This document shows, piece after piece, positions 36,185 through 44,258 of a stretch of 64,000 nucleotides of DNA. Within the stretch, counting starts at the first letter, position 1. Every line of letters starts with the position of its first letter. The DNA is taken from assembly GCF_002836475.1 (NCBI RefSeq), contig NZ_PJBJ01000029.1, forward strand, positions 124,001 to 188,000, read 5' to 3'. The DNA comes from Flavobacterium sp. ALD4 (GTDB lineage Bacteria > Bacteroidota > Bacteroidia > Flavobacteriales > Flavobacteriaceae). Under the pieces are notes generated by a model. The model worked only from the letters and a program-made list of their open reading frames with translations, did no database searches and was not told the origin of the DNA. The position numbers and the translations under genes are program-made.

Positions 36185-37804
36185 ATGAAAAAAATAAAAT
36201 TAATTTTTGGTTTCGTATTCTTGCTAGCAATTGCTATCAGTTGTACGGTTGATGGTATTGATGGAGAAACTTCGATGTTAGATTCAGTTACTGCACCTAG
36301 TGAAGTCCTTGCTTTTTATAATATCACTCAGGACAATACGGGCTCAGTAACCATTACTCCAAATGGTGAAGGAGCAGTCTCTTATGATATTTATTATGGT
36401 GATGACACTGCTGCAGCTGTTAATGTATTACAGGGTAAAAGCACAACTCACATTTATAAAGAAGGCACTTACGATGTTAAAATAGTGGCTGTTGGTATTA
36501 CAGGGTTAAAAATGGAAATGAGCCAAAGCTTAGTAGTTTCGTTTAAAGCTCCAGAAAATTTAGAAGTAATCATTACAAATGATTTAGCTATTTCAAAAAA
36601 AGTAAACGTTATGGCGAATGCGGATTATGCTACTATGTATGATGTTTATTTTGGAGAAACGGGTAATGATGTACCTGTATCTGCAAATAATGGTGAAGTC
36701 GCGTCTTATACGTACAAAACAGCTGGTACTTACAAGATACGAGTTGTATCAAAAAGCGCTGCCATACAGACTACTGAGAAATCGCTGGATTTTGTGGTGA
36801 CTGCCATTGAGCAGCCAACTGCTTCAGCTCCTACACAACCTTTTAGAAAAGGGGATGATGTTATTTCTATTTTTAGCAGCAGTGTTTACGATGTTGTTAC
36901 AGGTTCAGAGTATTTTCCATATTGGAGTCAGGATCAGCAATATTGGTCTACTGCTCTATTCCAATTAAAGGGGGATGAAATGCTAAACTATATTAATTTA
37001 ACTTATCAGGGAATTCAGTTGGGCTCTGCTCAGGATGCCAGTAGTATGGAGTACCTTCATGTTGATATTTGGTCTGCTGATGATATGTCTATCAAGATCT
37101 TTCCACTTCAAGGAGGTGTTGACCAAAAGTCTGTTACTAAAACATTAGTAGCCAATCAGTGGAATAGTTTTGACATTCCTCTATCTGAATTTACAAGTCA
37201 AGGCTTACCATTAGACAATGTAGGGCAATTTATGTTTGTAGGAAGTCCTGAAAGAGAAAGAACTGTTTTTATTGATAATCTATATTTTTACAAAGGGGTT
37301 CCAGTGTCAATTCAAATGCCACTTGATTTTGAATCTACTCAATTAACTTATACTTGGAATGGTTTTGGGCGTGCTACAGCTACTCTTGTTGATAATCCGC
37401 AAAAGTCAGGATCTAATTTGTCTAATAAGGTAGTTAGATTTAACAAACAATCTGGATCTGAAGTTTGGGCTGGTGCTAGCATAAATCTAGATAGTCCGGT
37501 CAATTTTGCTAACGGTTCCAAAGTTTCTATCAACATTTGGTCTCCAAGGGTGGGAGCCAAAATATTGTTCAAAATGGAAAATTCTACGGGTGCAAAAGAT
37601 GGGAATGGAAATCCAGCAGTTTTTGTGCAAGTGGAAGCGCAGACCACTGTTGCTAATTCTTGGCAAGTACTAACTTTTGATCTAACGGATTATGCTGGTT
37701 TTAGCACAACGATTCCTTATGATAGAATTATTTTCTATAATGATAATGGGACAGCTGGTACTGGAACGGATTACTATTTTGATGATATCGAACAATTTAA
37801 ATAA
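36185..37804 (+). CDS. SusE-position glycan-binding lipoprotein with PKD-like and two jelly-roll domains
   Basis: 539 residues. Lipobox AIAISC, mature N-terminus CTVDGIDGET (acidic, so probably surface). Two PKD/Ig-like repeats (about 40-215, VSYDIYYGDD...YKEGTYDVKIVA and TMYDVYFGET...YKTAGTYKIRVVS) lead to two beta-sandwich domains that resemble carbohydrate-binding modules: about 225-395 (YLHVDIWSADDMSIKIFPLQ ... FIDNLYFYKG) and about 395-539 (VVRFNKQSGSEVWAGASI ... YFDDIEQFK). It lies 12 bases after SusD. Position and build are those of SusE/F-type or surface glycan-binding proteins. Laminarin binding is an inference from context. Confidence 0.82.
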   Translation: MKKIKLIFGFVFLLAIAISCTVDGIDGETSMLDSVTAPSEVLAFYNITQDNTGSVTITPNGEGAVSYDIYYGDDTAAAVNVLQGKSTTHIYKEGTYDVKIVAVGITGLKMEMSQSLVVSFKAPENLEVIITNDLAISKKVNVMANADYATMYDVYFGETGNDVPVSANNGEVASYTYKTAGTYKIRVVSKSAAIQTTEKSLDFVVTAIEQPTASAPTQPFRKGDDVISIFSSSVYDVVTGSEYFPYWSQDQQYWSTALFQLKGDEMLNYINLTYQGIQLGSAQDASSMEYLHVDIWSADDMSIKIFPLQGGVDQKSVTKTLVANQWNSFDIPLSEFTSQGLPLDNVGQFMFVGSPERERTVFIDNLYFYKGVPVSIQMPLDFESTQLTYTWNGFGRATATLVDNPQKSGSNLSNKVVRFNKQSGSEVWAGASINLDSPVNFANGSKVSINIWSPRVGAKILFKMENSTGAKDGNGNPAVFVQVEAQTTVANSWQVLTFDLTDYAGFSTTIPYDRIIFYNDNGTAGTGTDYYFDDIEQFK

Positions 37805-37813
37805 AATAATAAA

Positions 37814-38701
37814 ATGAAAAACATAAAACATATTGTGACTTTTCTTTTTATAGCGCTTGTTTTTAGTAGCTGTACAGAAGAGAACTATGAATTTGGAGAC
37901 ATCGTTACCCCAACTGGTTTGACTATTACTCCTGAAATTGTTGGAGCAAATGCGGATAATCCCTACGGAGACGGAAGTGGGGTAGTGAACATTAATGCTA
38001 CTGCAAATAATGCCATTAGCTATAAATTTATTTATAACGGTCAAGAAACAGTGGCGCCTTCTGGAAAGCTAACGTATAACTTTGGAAACACAGGTGTTCG
38101 TAAATATACTATAACTGTAGTAGCCAACGGAACTGCAGGGGTAAGTACCAGTACTACTATAGAATTGGAGGTTTCGGTAGTGTATTTACCACCAGCGGAA
38201 TTAGTAACTACATTGACATCTAATAGTTCTAGAAGGTGGAGAATAAAAGCAGAGGCGAAGCCCCATTTTGGATTAGGCCCTTTGGGTGGTACTGAAATTG
38301 CTGATTTATATTTTAGTGCCGAGCCCAATGATAAAGCTGATTCAGGTATGTACGATGACCGTTTTACCTTTAATGTTGATGGTACTTTTTTGCACGATAC
38401 AGGAATTGATGGATTTGTTTTTGGACGTGAAGTATTAATCGAAGAGTTAAATGGACCAGGTGGAATTAAAGTTGGACAGGACTTTATTCAATATCCTTAT
38501 CCTGATCAAGCTGGGCAATATATATTATCAGCTCCTAATAATGTTGAAACTATAAGTCTGTCTGGACTCGGTTTTATTGGGTATTATGTTGGAGGTAATC
38601 ATCAATACAGAATACTTAGCCGTTCAGCTAACGAATTAATTTTAACTACTGGTGATGGTAATGGTGAACTTGAATGGTGGTTTGTTCTAGTTCCTGAATA
38701 A
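37814..38701 (+). CDS. PKD-domain surface lipoprotein with an unrecognised C-terminal domain
   Basis: 295 residues. Lipobox LVFSSC, mature start CTEENYEFGD (acidic export signal). Residues about 35-125 are a PKD-like domain opening GANADNPYGDGSGVVNINAT, closely similar to the one in the GH16 encoded next. Residues about 130-295 (LTSNSSRRWRIKAEAKPHFGLG, DDRFTFNVDGTFLHDTG, ELEWWFVL at the end) form a separate beta-rich domain rich in aromatic residues. I do not recognise it as an enzyme; it may be a glycan-binding module. It follows SusE by 9 bases and is followed by an intrinsic terminator at 38721-38750. Confidence 0.75.
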   Translation: MKNIKHIVTFLFIALVFSSCTEENYEFGDIVTPTGLTITPEIVGANADNPYGDGSGVVNINATANNAISYKFIYNGQETVAPSGKLTYNFGNTGVRKYTITVVANGTAGVSTSTTIELEVSVVYLPPAELVTTLTSNSSRRWRIKAEAKPHFGLGPLGGTEIADLYFSAEPNDKADSGMYDDRFTFNVDGTFLHDTGIDGFVFGREVLIEELNGPGGIKVGQDFIQYPYPDQAGQYILSAPNNVETISLSGLGFIGYYVGGNHQYRILSRSANELILTTGDGNGELEWWFVLVPE

Positions 38702-38720
38702 AATCGATACTGTAAAGATA

Positions 38721-38750
38721 AAGGAGCTAAACAATTTAGCTCCTTTTTTT
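38721..38750 (+). terminator. Intrinsic terminator inside the beta-glucan locus
   Basis: AAGGAGCTAAA, loop CAA, TTTAGCTCCTT with a T-run. It lies between the binding-protein genes and the enzyme genes, so it may lower enzyme expression relative to SusCDE. Confidence 0.8.
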
Positions 38751-38795
38751 ATTGTAAAACACAATGTTTAATAATTTTAAAAACAAACATAATTG

Positions 38796-39869
38796 ATGTT
38801 TCTTTCTTTCTTTTTACATAAAAAAAATATTGTTGGTCTACTGTCTGTTATGCTACTGTTTTCCTGTAGTTCGGATAGTGGCAGTGATATAGTAACAACT
38901 AATACAATACCTTCTAATCTTGTAGTTTCTGCTGTTGTTGTTGGTGCAAGTACCCAAAATCCAAATGGTGATGGTAGCGGAGTGGTAAATTTTAATATCA
39001 GTGCAGTAAATGCGACTTCTTATAAAATAAGGTTAGGTGACGGTAATACAAAAGACGCAACAAATGGGTCTAACACTTATACTTATACAGCATTGGGAAA
39101 ATACACTTATGTTGTTTATGTATCTGCATATAATGGATCCAATTTAGTTAGTACTTCTTTTAGTGTAACTGTAAATGTTTCTCCTGCTTCTATTTGGTCA
39201 GATGAGTTTAACACTGATGGAGCTCCAAATAGTTCAAAATGGGGGTATGATTTAGGAGCCGGTGGTTGGGGAAATAATGAATCTCAATATTATACCAACA
39301 GGGCGGATAATGTTATCGTTTCAAATGGCTCATTAAAAATCATCGCAAAAAAAGAAAATTATCAGGGCAGTTCCTATACCTCGGCAAGACTTCTTACTAA
39401 GGGCAAGTTTTCGTTCAAATATGGGAGAGTGGAAATCAGAGCAAAACTGCCGTCAGGAGGCGGAACCTGGCCAGCACTATGGATGCTCGGAGATAATATT
39501 TCTAGTGTTGGTTGGCCCTTCTGTGGGGAGATTGATATTATGGAATATGCAGGAAATCGAGTTAATAAAATTACTGCGGCATTACATTACCCCGGGCGTT
39601 CTGGAGGAAATCCTGTAGTCGGGAGTACCACAATTACAAACGCTGAAACAGAGTTTCATGTCTATTCAGTAGATTGGAGAGAGGGGCAGATAAAAATGTA
39701 TGTTGATGGTGACTTGATGTTATCATTTAATAATAGCAGTAATGTACCTTTTAATCATAATTTCTTTTTGATTTTTAACTGTGCAATGGGAGGAAGTTAT
39801 GGAGGAGCAATCGATCCAAATTTCATTTCTTCCACTTTTGAAATTGATTATGTGAGGGTTTATAAATAA
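38796..39869 (+). CDS. Surface GH16 beta-glucanase (laminarinase type) with PKD-like domain
   Basis: Start at ATG 38796; a TTG directly before it is less likely. Lipobox MLLFSC, mature start CSSDSGSD (acidic, surface). PKD-like domain about 40-125 (GASTQNPNGDGSGVVNFNIS), then a GH16 domain from about 130 with WGNNESQYYT, LPSGGGTWPALWMLG and the catalytic GEIDIMEYAGN (ExDxxE, at about 244-250), closing GGSYGGAIDPNF and IDYVRVYK. The GEIDIxEYxG form with the extra Met is the one of laminarinase/lichenase-type GH16, cutting beta-1,3 (or mixed) glucan endo-wise by retention. Predicted first cut on polysaccharide at the cell surface. Confidence 0.92.
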   Translation: MFLSFFLHKKNIVGLLSVMLLFSCSSDSGSDIVTTNTIPSNLVVSAVVVGASTQNPNGDGSGVVNFNISAVNATSYKIRLGDGNTKDATNGSNTYTYTALGKYTYVVYVSAYNGSNLVSTSFSVTVNVSPASIWSDEFNTDGAPNSSKWGYDLGAGGWGNNESQYYTNRADNVIVSNGSLKIIAKKENYQGSSYTSARLLTKGKFSFKYGRVEIRAKLPSGGGTWPALWMLGDNISSVGWPFCGEIDIMEYAGNRVNKITAALHYPGRSGGNPVVGSTTITNAETEFHVYSVDWREGQIKMYVDGDLMLSFNNSSNVPFNHNFFLIFNCAMGGSYGGAIDPNFISSTFEIDYVRVYK

Positions 39870-39943
39870 TAACGTTCGAAAATTTAAGATATAGAAGGGG
39901 GGTATTTTTTTATCGGCCTCAAATTTAATAATAAAAGAAACAA

Positions 39944-42244
39944 ATGAAGAATTTATTTTTACTTGCATCATCCGTTCTAGCGCTTGTTGCACTTGCAGCT
40001 TGCAGTAGCAAAATGACTAATACATCTGTCGCGTATTCTAAAATAAATCCTATAGATGCCAGAGTCGATTCGATTTTGAATCTAATGACATTAGAGGAAA
40101 AAGTGGGGCAGCTCAATCAATATAATGGGTTTTGGGAAATAACCGGACCTTCTCCTAAAGAGGGACAGGCTGCAAAAAAGTATGACGATTTAAAAAAGGG
40201 TTTAGTAGGTTCTATGCTTAACGTAAAAGGAGTTAAAGATGTACGGGCATTACAAAAAATTGCAGTTGAAGAAACAAGATTAGGTATTCCTTTGATTTTT
40301 GGGTTTGACGTAATTCATGGTTATAAAACTATAAGTCCTATACCATTGGCTGAGTCCGCAAGCTGGGATATGGAAGCAATCAAAAGATCAGCAGCGATGG
40401 CTGCAGAGGAAGCTTCTGCTGTTGGACTAAACTGGACTTTTGCACCTATGGTTGATGTTGCTCGTGATGCGAGATGGGGTAGAGTTATGGAAGGTGCAGG
40501 TGAGGATGCTTTTTTAGGGAGTAAAATTGCGGTTGCAAGAGTTCAAGGTTTTCAGGGAACAGATTTAGCTGCCACAAATACTATTTTGGCTTGTGCTAAA
40601 CATTTTGCAGGGTATGGCTTTGCAGAATCGGGAAGGGATTACAACACAGTTGATGTAAGTGAAACTACTTTACAGAATACTATATTTCCTCCTTTTAAAG
40701 CAGCTGTTGATGCCGGAGTGCGAACTTTTATGAATTCCTTCAACGAATTGAACGGAATTCCTGCAACAGGAAATAGATACTTACAACGACAAATATTAAA
40801 GGGGGATTGGAATTTTGATGGTTTTGTTGTGTCAGACTGGGGTTCTATCAACGAGATGGTTGCTCACGGTTATGCAAAAGATAGTAAACACGCTGCGGAA
40901 ATTGCAATTAAGGCCGGTTCTGATATGGATATGGAGTCTAATGCTTACGTAGGACATTTGGTTGAATTAGTACAGGAAGGGAAAGTAAGCGAAAATCTAA
41001 TTGATGATGCTGCTAGAAGAATCCTTAAAGTGAAATTTGAATTGGGGTTGTTCGATAACCCATACAAATATTGTGACGAAACTCGCGAAAAAGCAACGGT
41101 AGGAAGTGCTAAGTTCCAAGAAGAAGTTTTGGATATGGCAAAAAAGTCGATTGTCTTATTAAAAAATGAAAAGGAACTGTTGCCTCTTAAAAAATCAGGG
41201 TTGAAAATTGCGCTTATAGGGGCATTGGCAAATGATAAAACGAGCCCATTGGGTAGTTGGAGAATCGCTGCTGATGACGAAAGTGCTGTTTCAGTATTGG
41301 AAGGACTTCAAAAGTATGAAGGAAATAAACTTAACTATGTCAAAGGAGCTGATGTAAGTGTTGGAAGAACTCAGTTCGTATGGGAGACTAATATTAATAT
41401 GACAGACAAAAGTGGTTTTCCGGAAGCAATTGATGCTGCAAAGCAGGCTGATGTTGTGATAATGGTATTAGGAGAGCACGGCTTGCAATCTGGAGAAGGA
41501 AGAAGTAGATCAGATTTAGGATTGCCTGGAGTACAACAGGAATTGTTGGAAACAATTTTCAAAGCCAACCCTAATGTTGTTTTAGTTTTAAATAATGGAC
41601 GTCCACTTGCCATTCCATGGGCTGATGAAAATATTCCGGCAATTGTAGAAGGGTGGCATTTAGGTACTCAAAGTGGTAATGCTATTGCTCAAGTATTGTA
41701 TGGTGACTATAATCCTAGTGGAAAATTACCAATGACATTTCCAAGGAATGTGGGTCAAGTACCTATTTATTACAATTATAAAAATACAGGAAGGCCGATT
41801 ATGAATGAGCCGGAAAGTGTTTTTTGGTCACATTACATTGATGTAGAAAATACTCCGTTGTATCCATTTGGTTACGGTTTGAGTTATTCTAAATTTGAAT
41901 ATTCTGATTTAAAATTAAGTGATGCTTCTTTTTCTAAAAACGGAAAAATAGTTGTTTCAGTTAAAGTTAAGAACACTGGAAAAGTTACTGGGAAAGAAGT
42001 AGTTCAGTTGTATATAAGAGATTTGATTGGTAGTGTAACAAGACCGGTTAAAGAATTAAAAGGATTCGAAATGATAGAATTGAAAGCAAACGAAACAAAG
42101 GAAATCACTTTTAGTATTGATAATAAAACAATTGAATTTTATACTGCTAATAATAGGTGGGAAGCGGAACCAGGAGATTTTAATGTTTTTGTCGGCGGTA
42201 GTTCAGCAAAAACTTTACAGATGGATTTTCAATATTCTAACTAG
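39944..42244 (+). CDS. bglX: GH3 beta-glucosidase (BglX-like) lipoprotein
   Basis: 766 residues. Signal peptide with lipobox ALAAC; mature start CSSKMTN lacks the acidic export motif, so it should stay periplasmic. GH3 layout: N-terminal barrel with DVIHGYKTISPIPLAESASWD, AKHFAGYGFAESGRDYN and the nucleophile Asp in FVVSDWGSINEM (about residue 299); alpha/beta sandwich with GEHGLQSGEGRSRSDLGLPG (acid/base region); C-terminal fibronectin-III-like domain. It releases glucose from the non-reducing end of beta-linked oligosaccharides. It follows GH16 by 74 bases and precedes the second GH16 by 6. Confidence 0.93.
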   Translation: MKNLFLLASSVLALVALAACSSKMTNTSVAYSKINPIDARVDSILNLMTLEEKVGQLNQYNGFWEITGPSPKEGQAAKKYDDLKKGLVGSMLNVKGVKDVRALQKIAVEETRLGIPLIFGFDVIHGYKTISPIPLAESASWDMEAIKRSAAMAAEEASAVGLNWTFAPMVDVARDARWGRVMEGAGEDAFLGSKIAVARVQGFQGTDLAATNTILACAKHFAGYGFAESGRDYNTVDVSETTLQNTIFPPFKAAVDAGVRTFMNSFNELNGIPATGNRYLQRQILKGDWNFDGFVVSDWGSINEMVAHGYAKDSKHAAEIAIKAGSDMDMESNAYVGHLVELVQEGKVSENLIDDAARRILKVKFELGLFDNPYKYCDETREKATVGSAKFQEEVLDMAKKSIVLLKNEKELLPLKKSGLKIALIGALANDKTSPLGSWRIAADDESAVSVLEGLQKYEGNKLNYVKGADVSVGRTQFVWETNINMTDKSGFPEAIDAAKQADVVIMVLGEHGLQSGEGRSRSDLGLPGVQQELLETIFKANPNVVLVLNNGRPLAIPWADENIPAIVEGWHLGTQSGNAIAQVLYGDYNPSGKLPMTFPRNVGQVPIYYNYKNTGRPIMNEPESVFWSHYIDVENTPLYPFGYGLSYSKFEYSDLKLSDASFSKNGKIVVSVKVKNTGKVTGKEVVQLYIRDLIGSVTRPVKELKGFEMIELKANETKEITFSIDNKTIEFYTANNRWEAEPGDFNVFVGGSSAKTLQMDFQYSN

Positions 42245-42250
42245 ATAAAA

Positions 42251-43006
42251 ATGAAAAAATTTATAATACTATTACTTATCGGAAGTTCTTGTTTTGGACA
42301 AGCGACTAAAAAAAAACTAGTTTGGGAAGAAAACTTTAATGGAAAATACCTAAACGAAGAAGTGTGGAATATTGAATTAGGAGATGGTTGCCCTAATTGT
42401 GGTTGGGGTAATAATGAGAGGCAACTTTACACTGATGAAAATCATAAAATTGTGAATGGAAACCTAGTAATTACAGCAAAAAAAGAAGTAGAGAAATACA
42501 CTTCAACACGGATCACGACTAAAGCTAAAAAAGAATTTCAATATGGTTATTTTGAAGCTAGAGCAAAATTGCCTCTTGGGCATGGCATCTGGCCCGCTTT
42601 TTGGATGTTGGGGTCTAATATTGATAAAGTAGGTTGGCCACAATGTGGGGAGATTGATATCCTTGAATACGTAGGAAGAGAACCGGATATTATTTTTACT
42701 TCTTTACACACACAGGACAGTCATGGAAATACGATTAACACAAAAAAAACAAGGCTTGAAGATATTGAAGAAGGATATCATATTTATGCTATGGATTGGT
42801 CTAAAGATAAAATAGATTTTTTTGTTGATAATAATTTAGTGTATACTTTTAATCCAGAGAATAAAACGGAAGCTATTTGGCCTTATAATCAGCCCTTTTA
42901 TTTTATTGTTAATCTAGCAATTGGGGGAAGTTTTGGAGGCCCAGATGTTGATGATTCGATTTTTCCGCAAGATTTTTCTGTAGATTACATCAGAGTATAC
43001 CAATAA
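42251..43006 (+). CDS. Second GH16 beta-glucanase, compact, periplasmic
   Basis: 251 residues: signal peptide ending SSCFGQ (a type I site; the Cys lacks a proper lipobox) and then only the GH16 domain. WGNNERQLYTDENHK, LPLGHGIWPAFWMLG, catalytic GEIDILEYVGR (ExDxxE, about 132-138), LAIGGSFGGP and VDYIRVYQ are all in place. About half the conserved positions match the surface GH16 upstream, so the two are paralogues. With no lipid anchor it should act in the periplasm on imported oligosaccharides. It ends the locus: a strong terminator follows at 43027-43062. Confidence 0.92.
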   Translation: MKKFIILLLIGSSCFGQATKKKLVWEENFNGKYLNEEVWNIELGDGCPNCGWGNNERQLYTDENHKIVNGNLVITAKKEVEKYTSTRITTKAKKEFQYGYFEARAKLPLGHGIWPAFWMLGSNIDKVGWPQCGEIDILEYVGREPDIIFTSLHTQDSHGNTINTKKTRLEDIEEGYHIYAMDWSKDKIDFFVDNNLVYTFNPENKTEAIWPYNQPFYFIVNLAIGGSFGGPDVDDSIFPQDFSVDYIRVYQ

Positions 43007-43026
43007 ATAGAGGTCTATATGGTAAG

Positions 43027-43062
43027 AAAAGTAGCAAGTTAAATTTAACTTGCTACTTTTTT
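43027..43062 (+). terminator. Intrinsic terminator at the end of the beta-glucan locus
   Basis: A perfect 17-base palindrome arm pair, AAAAGTAGCAAGTTAAA with TTTAACTTGCTACTTTT, followed by T. Confidence 0.88.
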
Positions 43063-43252
43063 ATTTTCAGACAAGTACTTAATTTTGATGTTTTTTTTAT
43101 ATTTATCCGCTACTCTTTCCTGCGTTAGAATTACATGGGTCAATGTTCTTAAAGTATTTTGCTGTTTAACAAAAAAAATTAAATGGAAAGTTTAAGGCCT
43201 TGTTTTTAACACTTTAAAGTTTAGGATGTTAATTTTTCTTAATTTTATTTGT
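43063..43252. other. Gene-free leader before the sigma-factor promoter
   Basis: AT-rich, no supportable gene, repeat or hairpin. It separates the beta-glucan locus from the sigma-factor unit. Confidence 0.35.
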
Positions 43253-43280
43253 TTGTTAGCGTAAATATTTGTTAAATTTG
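43253..43280 (+). promoter_or_regulatory. Flavobacterial promoter of the sigma-factor gene (TTG-N17-TAAATTTG)
   Basis: TTG at 43253-43255 and TAAATTTG at 43273-43280 with an ideal 17-base spacer. The leader to the ATG at 43379 is about 90 bases. Confidence 0.7.
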
Positions 43281-43378
43281 AGTAACAAATTAATATTAAA
43301 CAACAATTAGCCTATACCACAAAACTACTTTTAGGAAAAATTACTACAAATTTTAAACAAGAACTAAAAGGTATAACT

Positions 43379-43963
43379 ATGGCTAATATACAATCTCCAG
43401 ACGCGTTATTGGTTCAGGATTATGTAGCAGGGAATGAAGAAGCCCTTTCAACATTAATCAAAAGACATGAATCAAGAATTTACGGCTTTATCTATTCTAA
43501 AATTTCAGATAAAGACATTTCAAATGATATCTTTCAAGACACTTTTATTAAAGTAATCAAAACGTTAAAGTCTAATTCATACAACGAGGAGGGGAAATTT
43601 TTACCTTGGGTTATGCGAATTTCCCATAACCTTATTATTGACCATTTTAGAAGAAACAAGAAAATGCCTCTATTTAGAGAAACAGAAGAGTTTTCAATTT
43701 TCTCGATAATGTCAGATGATTCCCCTACAATAGAAAATAAAATTATTGCTGATCAAGTAGAAATGGATATAAAGAAGTTAATCGAAGAGCTTCCTGCTGA
43801 TCAAAAGGAAGTTTTGGTGATGCGAATGTACCAAGATATGAGTTTTAAAGAGATCTCGGAAATTACAGGAGTAAGTATTAATACTTCTTTGGGCAGAATG
43901 CGTTATGCTTTAATGAACTTGAGAAAAGTTATTGACAAACATCAAATTGTTTTAACGAATTAA
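43379..43963 (+). CDS. RNA polymerase sigma-70 family factor (ECF-like)
   Basis: 194 residues. Region 2 is at about 22-95 (DYVAGNEEALSTLIKRHESRI, IFQDTFIKVIKTL, FLPWVMRISHNLIIDHFRR) and region 4 at about 128-185 (LPADQKEVLVMRMYQDMSFKEISEITGVSINTSLGRMRYALMNLRK). There is no region 1 or 3. No anti-sigma gene follows. Instead a 47-codon gene begins 50 bases downstream, inside the same transcript before the terminator at 44215-44251. The long leader and strong promoter indicate steady expression. Target promoters are unknown. Confidence 0.9.
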   Translation: MANIQSPDALLVQDYVAGNEEALSTLIKRHESRIYGFIYSKISDKDISNDIFQDTFIKVIKTLKSNSYNEEGKFLPWVMRISHNLIIDHFRRNKKMPLFRETEEFSIFSIMSDDSPTIENKIIADQVEMDIKKLIEELPADQKEVLVMRMYQDMSFKEISEITGVSINTSLGRMRYALMNLRKVIDKHQIVLTN

Positions 43964-44013
43964 CAATATATAGAAATATGCTGCGTTATTAATAAAAAGA
44001 AATTAATCACAGC

Positions 44014-44157
44014 ATGGCAAAAATTTACTCTAAAAAATCATTAGTCTCGAAGACAATGAAACCAAGAAAAGAAGTCGTTTCTTTTTTATTAAATTATTCA
44101 AAGGCGCTAAGCATGATAGAAATTGACGATTATAGTTTCGAAATTATTTCTAATTAG
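44014..44157 (+). CDS. Small 47-residue protein cotranscribed with the sigma factor
   Basis: ATG 44014 to TAG 44155-44157, starting MAKIYSKKSLVSKTMKPRKE, then FLLNYSKALSMIEIDDYSFEIISN. The N-terminal third is basic and the rest amphipathic. It follows the sigma-factor gene by 50 bases and is the last gene before the strong terminator, so it shares that transcript. From memory, a short protein of this type follows this sigma-factor gene in other flavobacteria. It is a candidate small anti-sigma or co-regulator, but that role is a guess from position. Confidence 0.6.
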   Translation: MAKIYSKKSLVSKTMKPRKEVVSFLLNYSKALSMIEIDDYSFEIISN

Positions 44158-44186
44158 TACTATTGTTAGTTCAAATGCTTAAAGGT

Positions 44187-44207
44187 CAAGTTCTATTATG
44201 GAACTTG
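44187..44207 (+). other. Small hairpin before the sigma-unit terminator
   Basis: CAAGTTC, loop TATTATG, GAACTTG. It precedes the main terminator by a few bases and may protect the 3' end or assist termination. Confidence 0.4.
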
Positions 44208-44214
44208 AATTGAT

Positions 44215-44258
44215 AAATTTCACTATTTTGTATATCAAAATAGTGAAATTTATTTTTT
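44215..44258. terminator. Bidirectional terminator between the sigma unit and nth
   Basis: AAATTTCACTATTTTG, loop TATAT, CAAAATAGTGAAATTT: a perfect 16-base stem followed by T-rich sequence. The nth stop codon lies inside its right edge (44250-44252). Confidence 0.85.
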
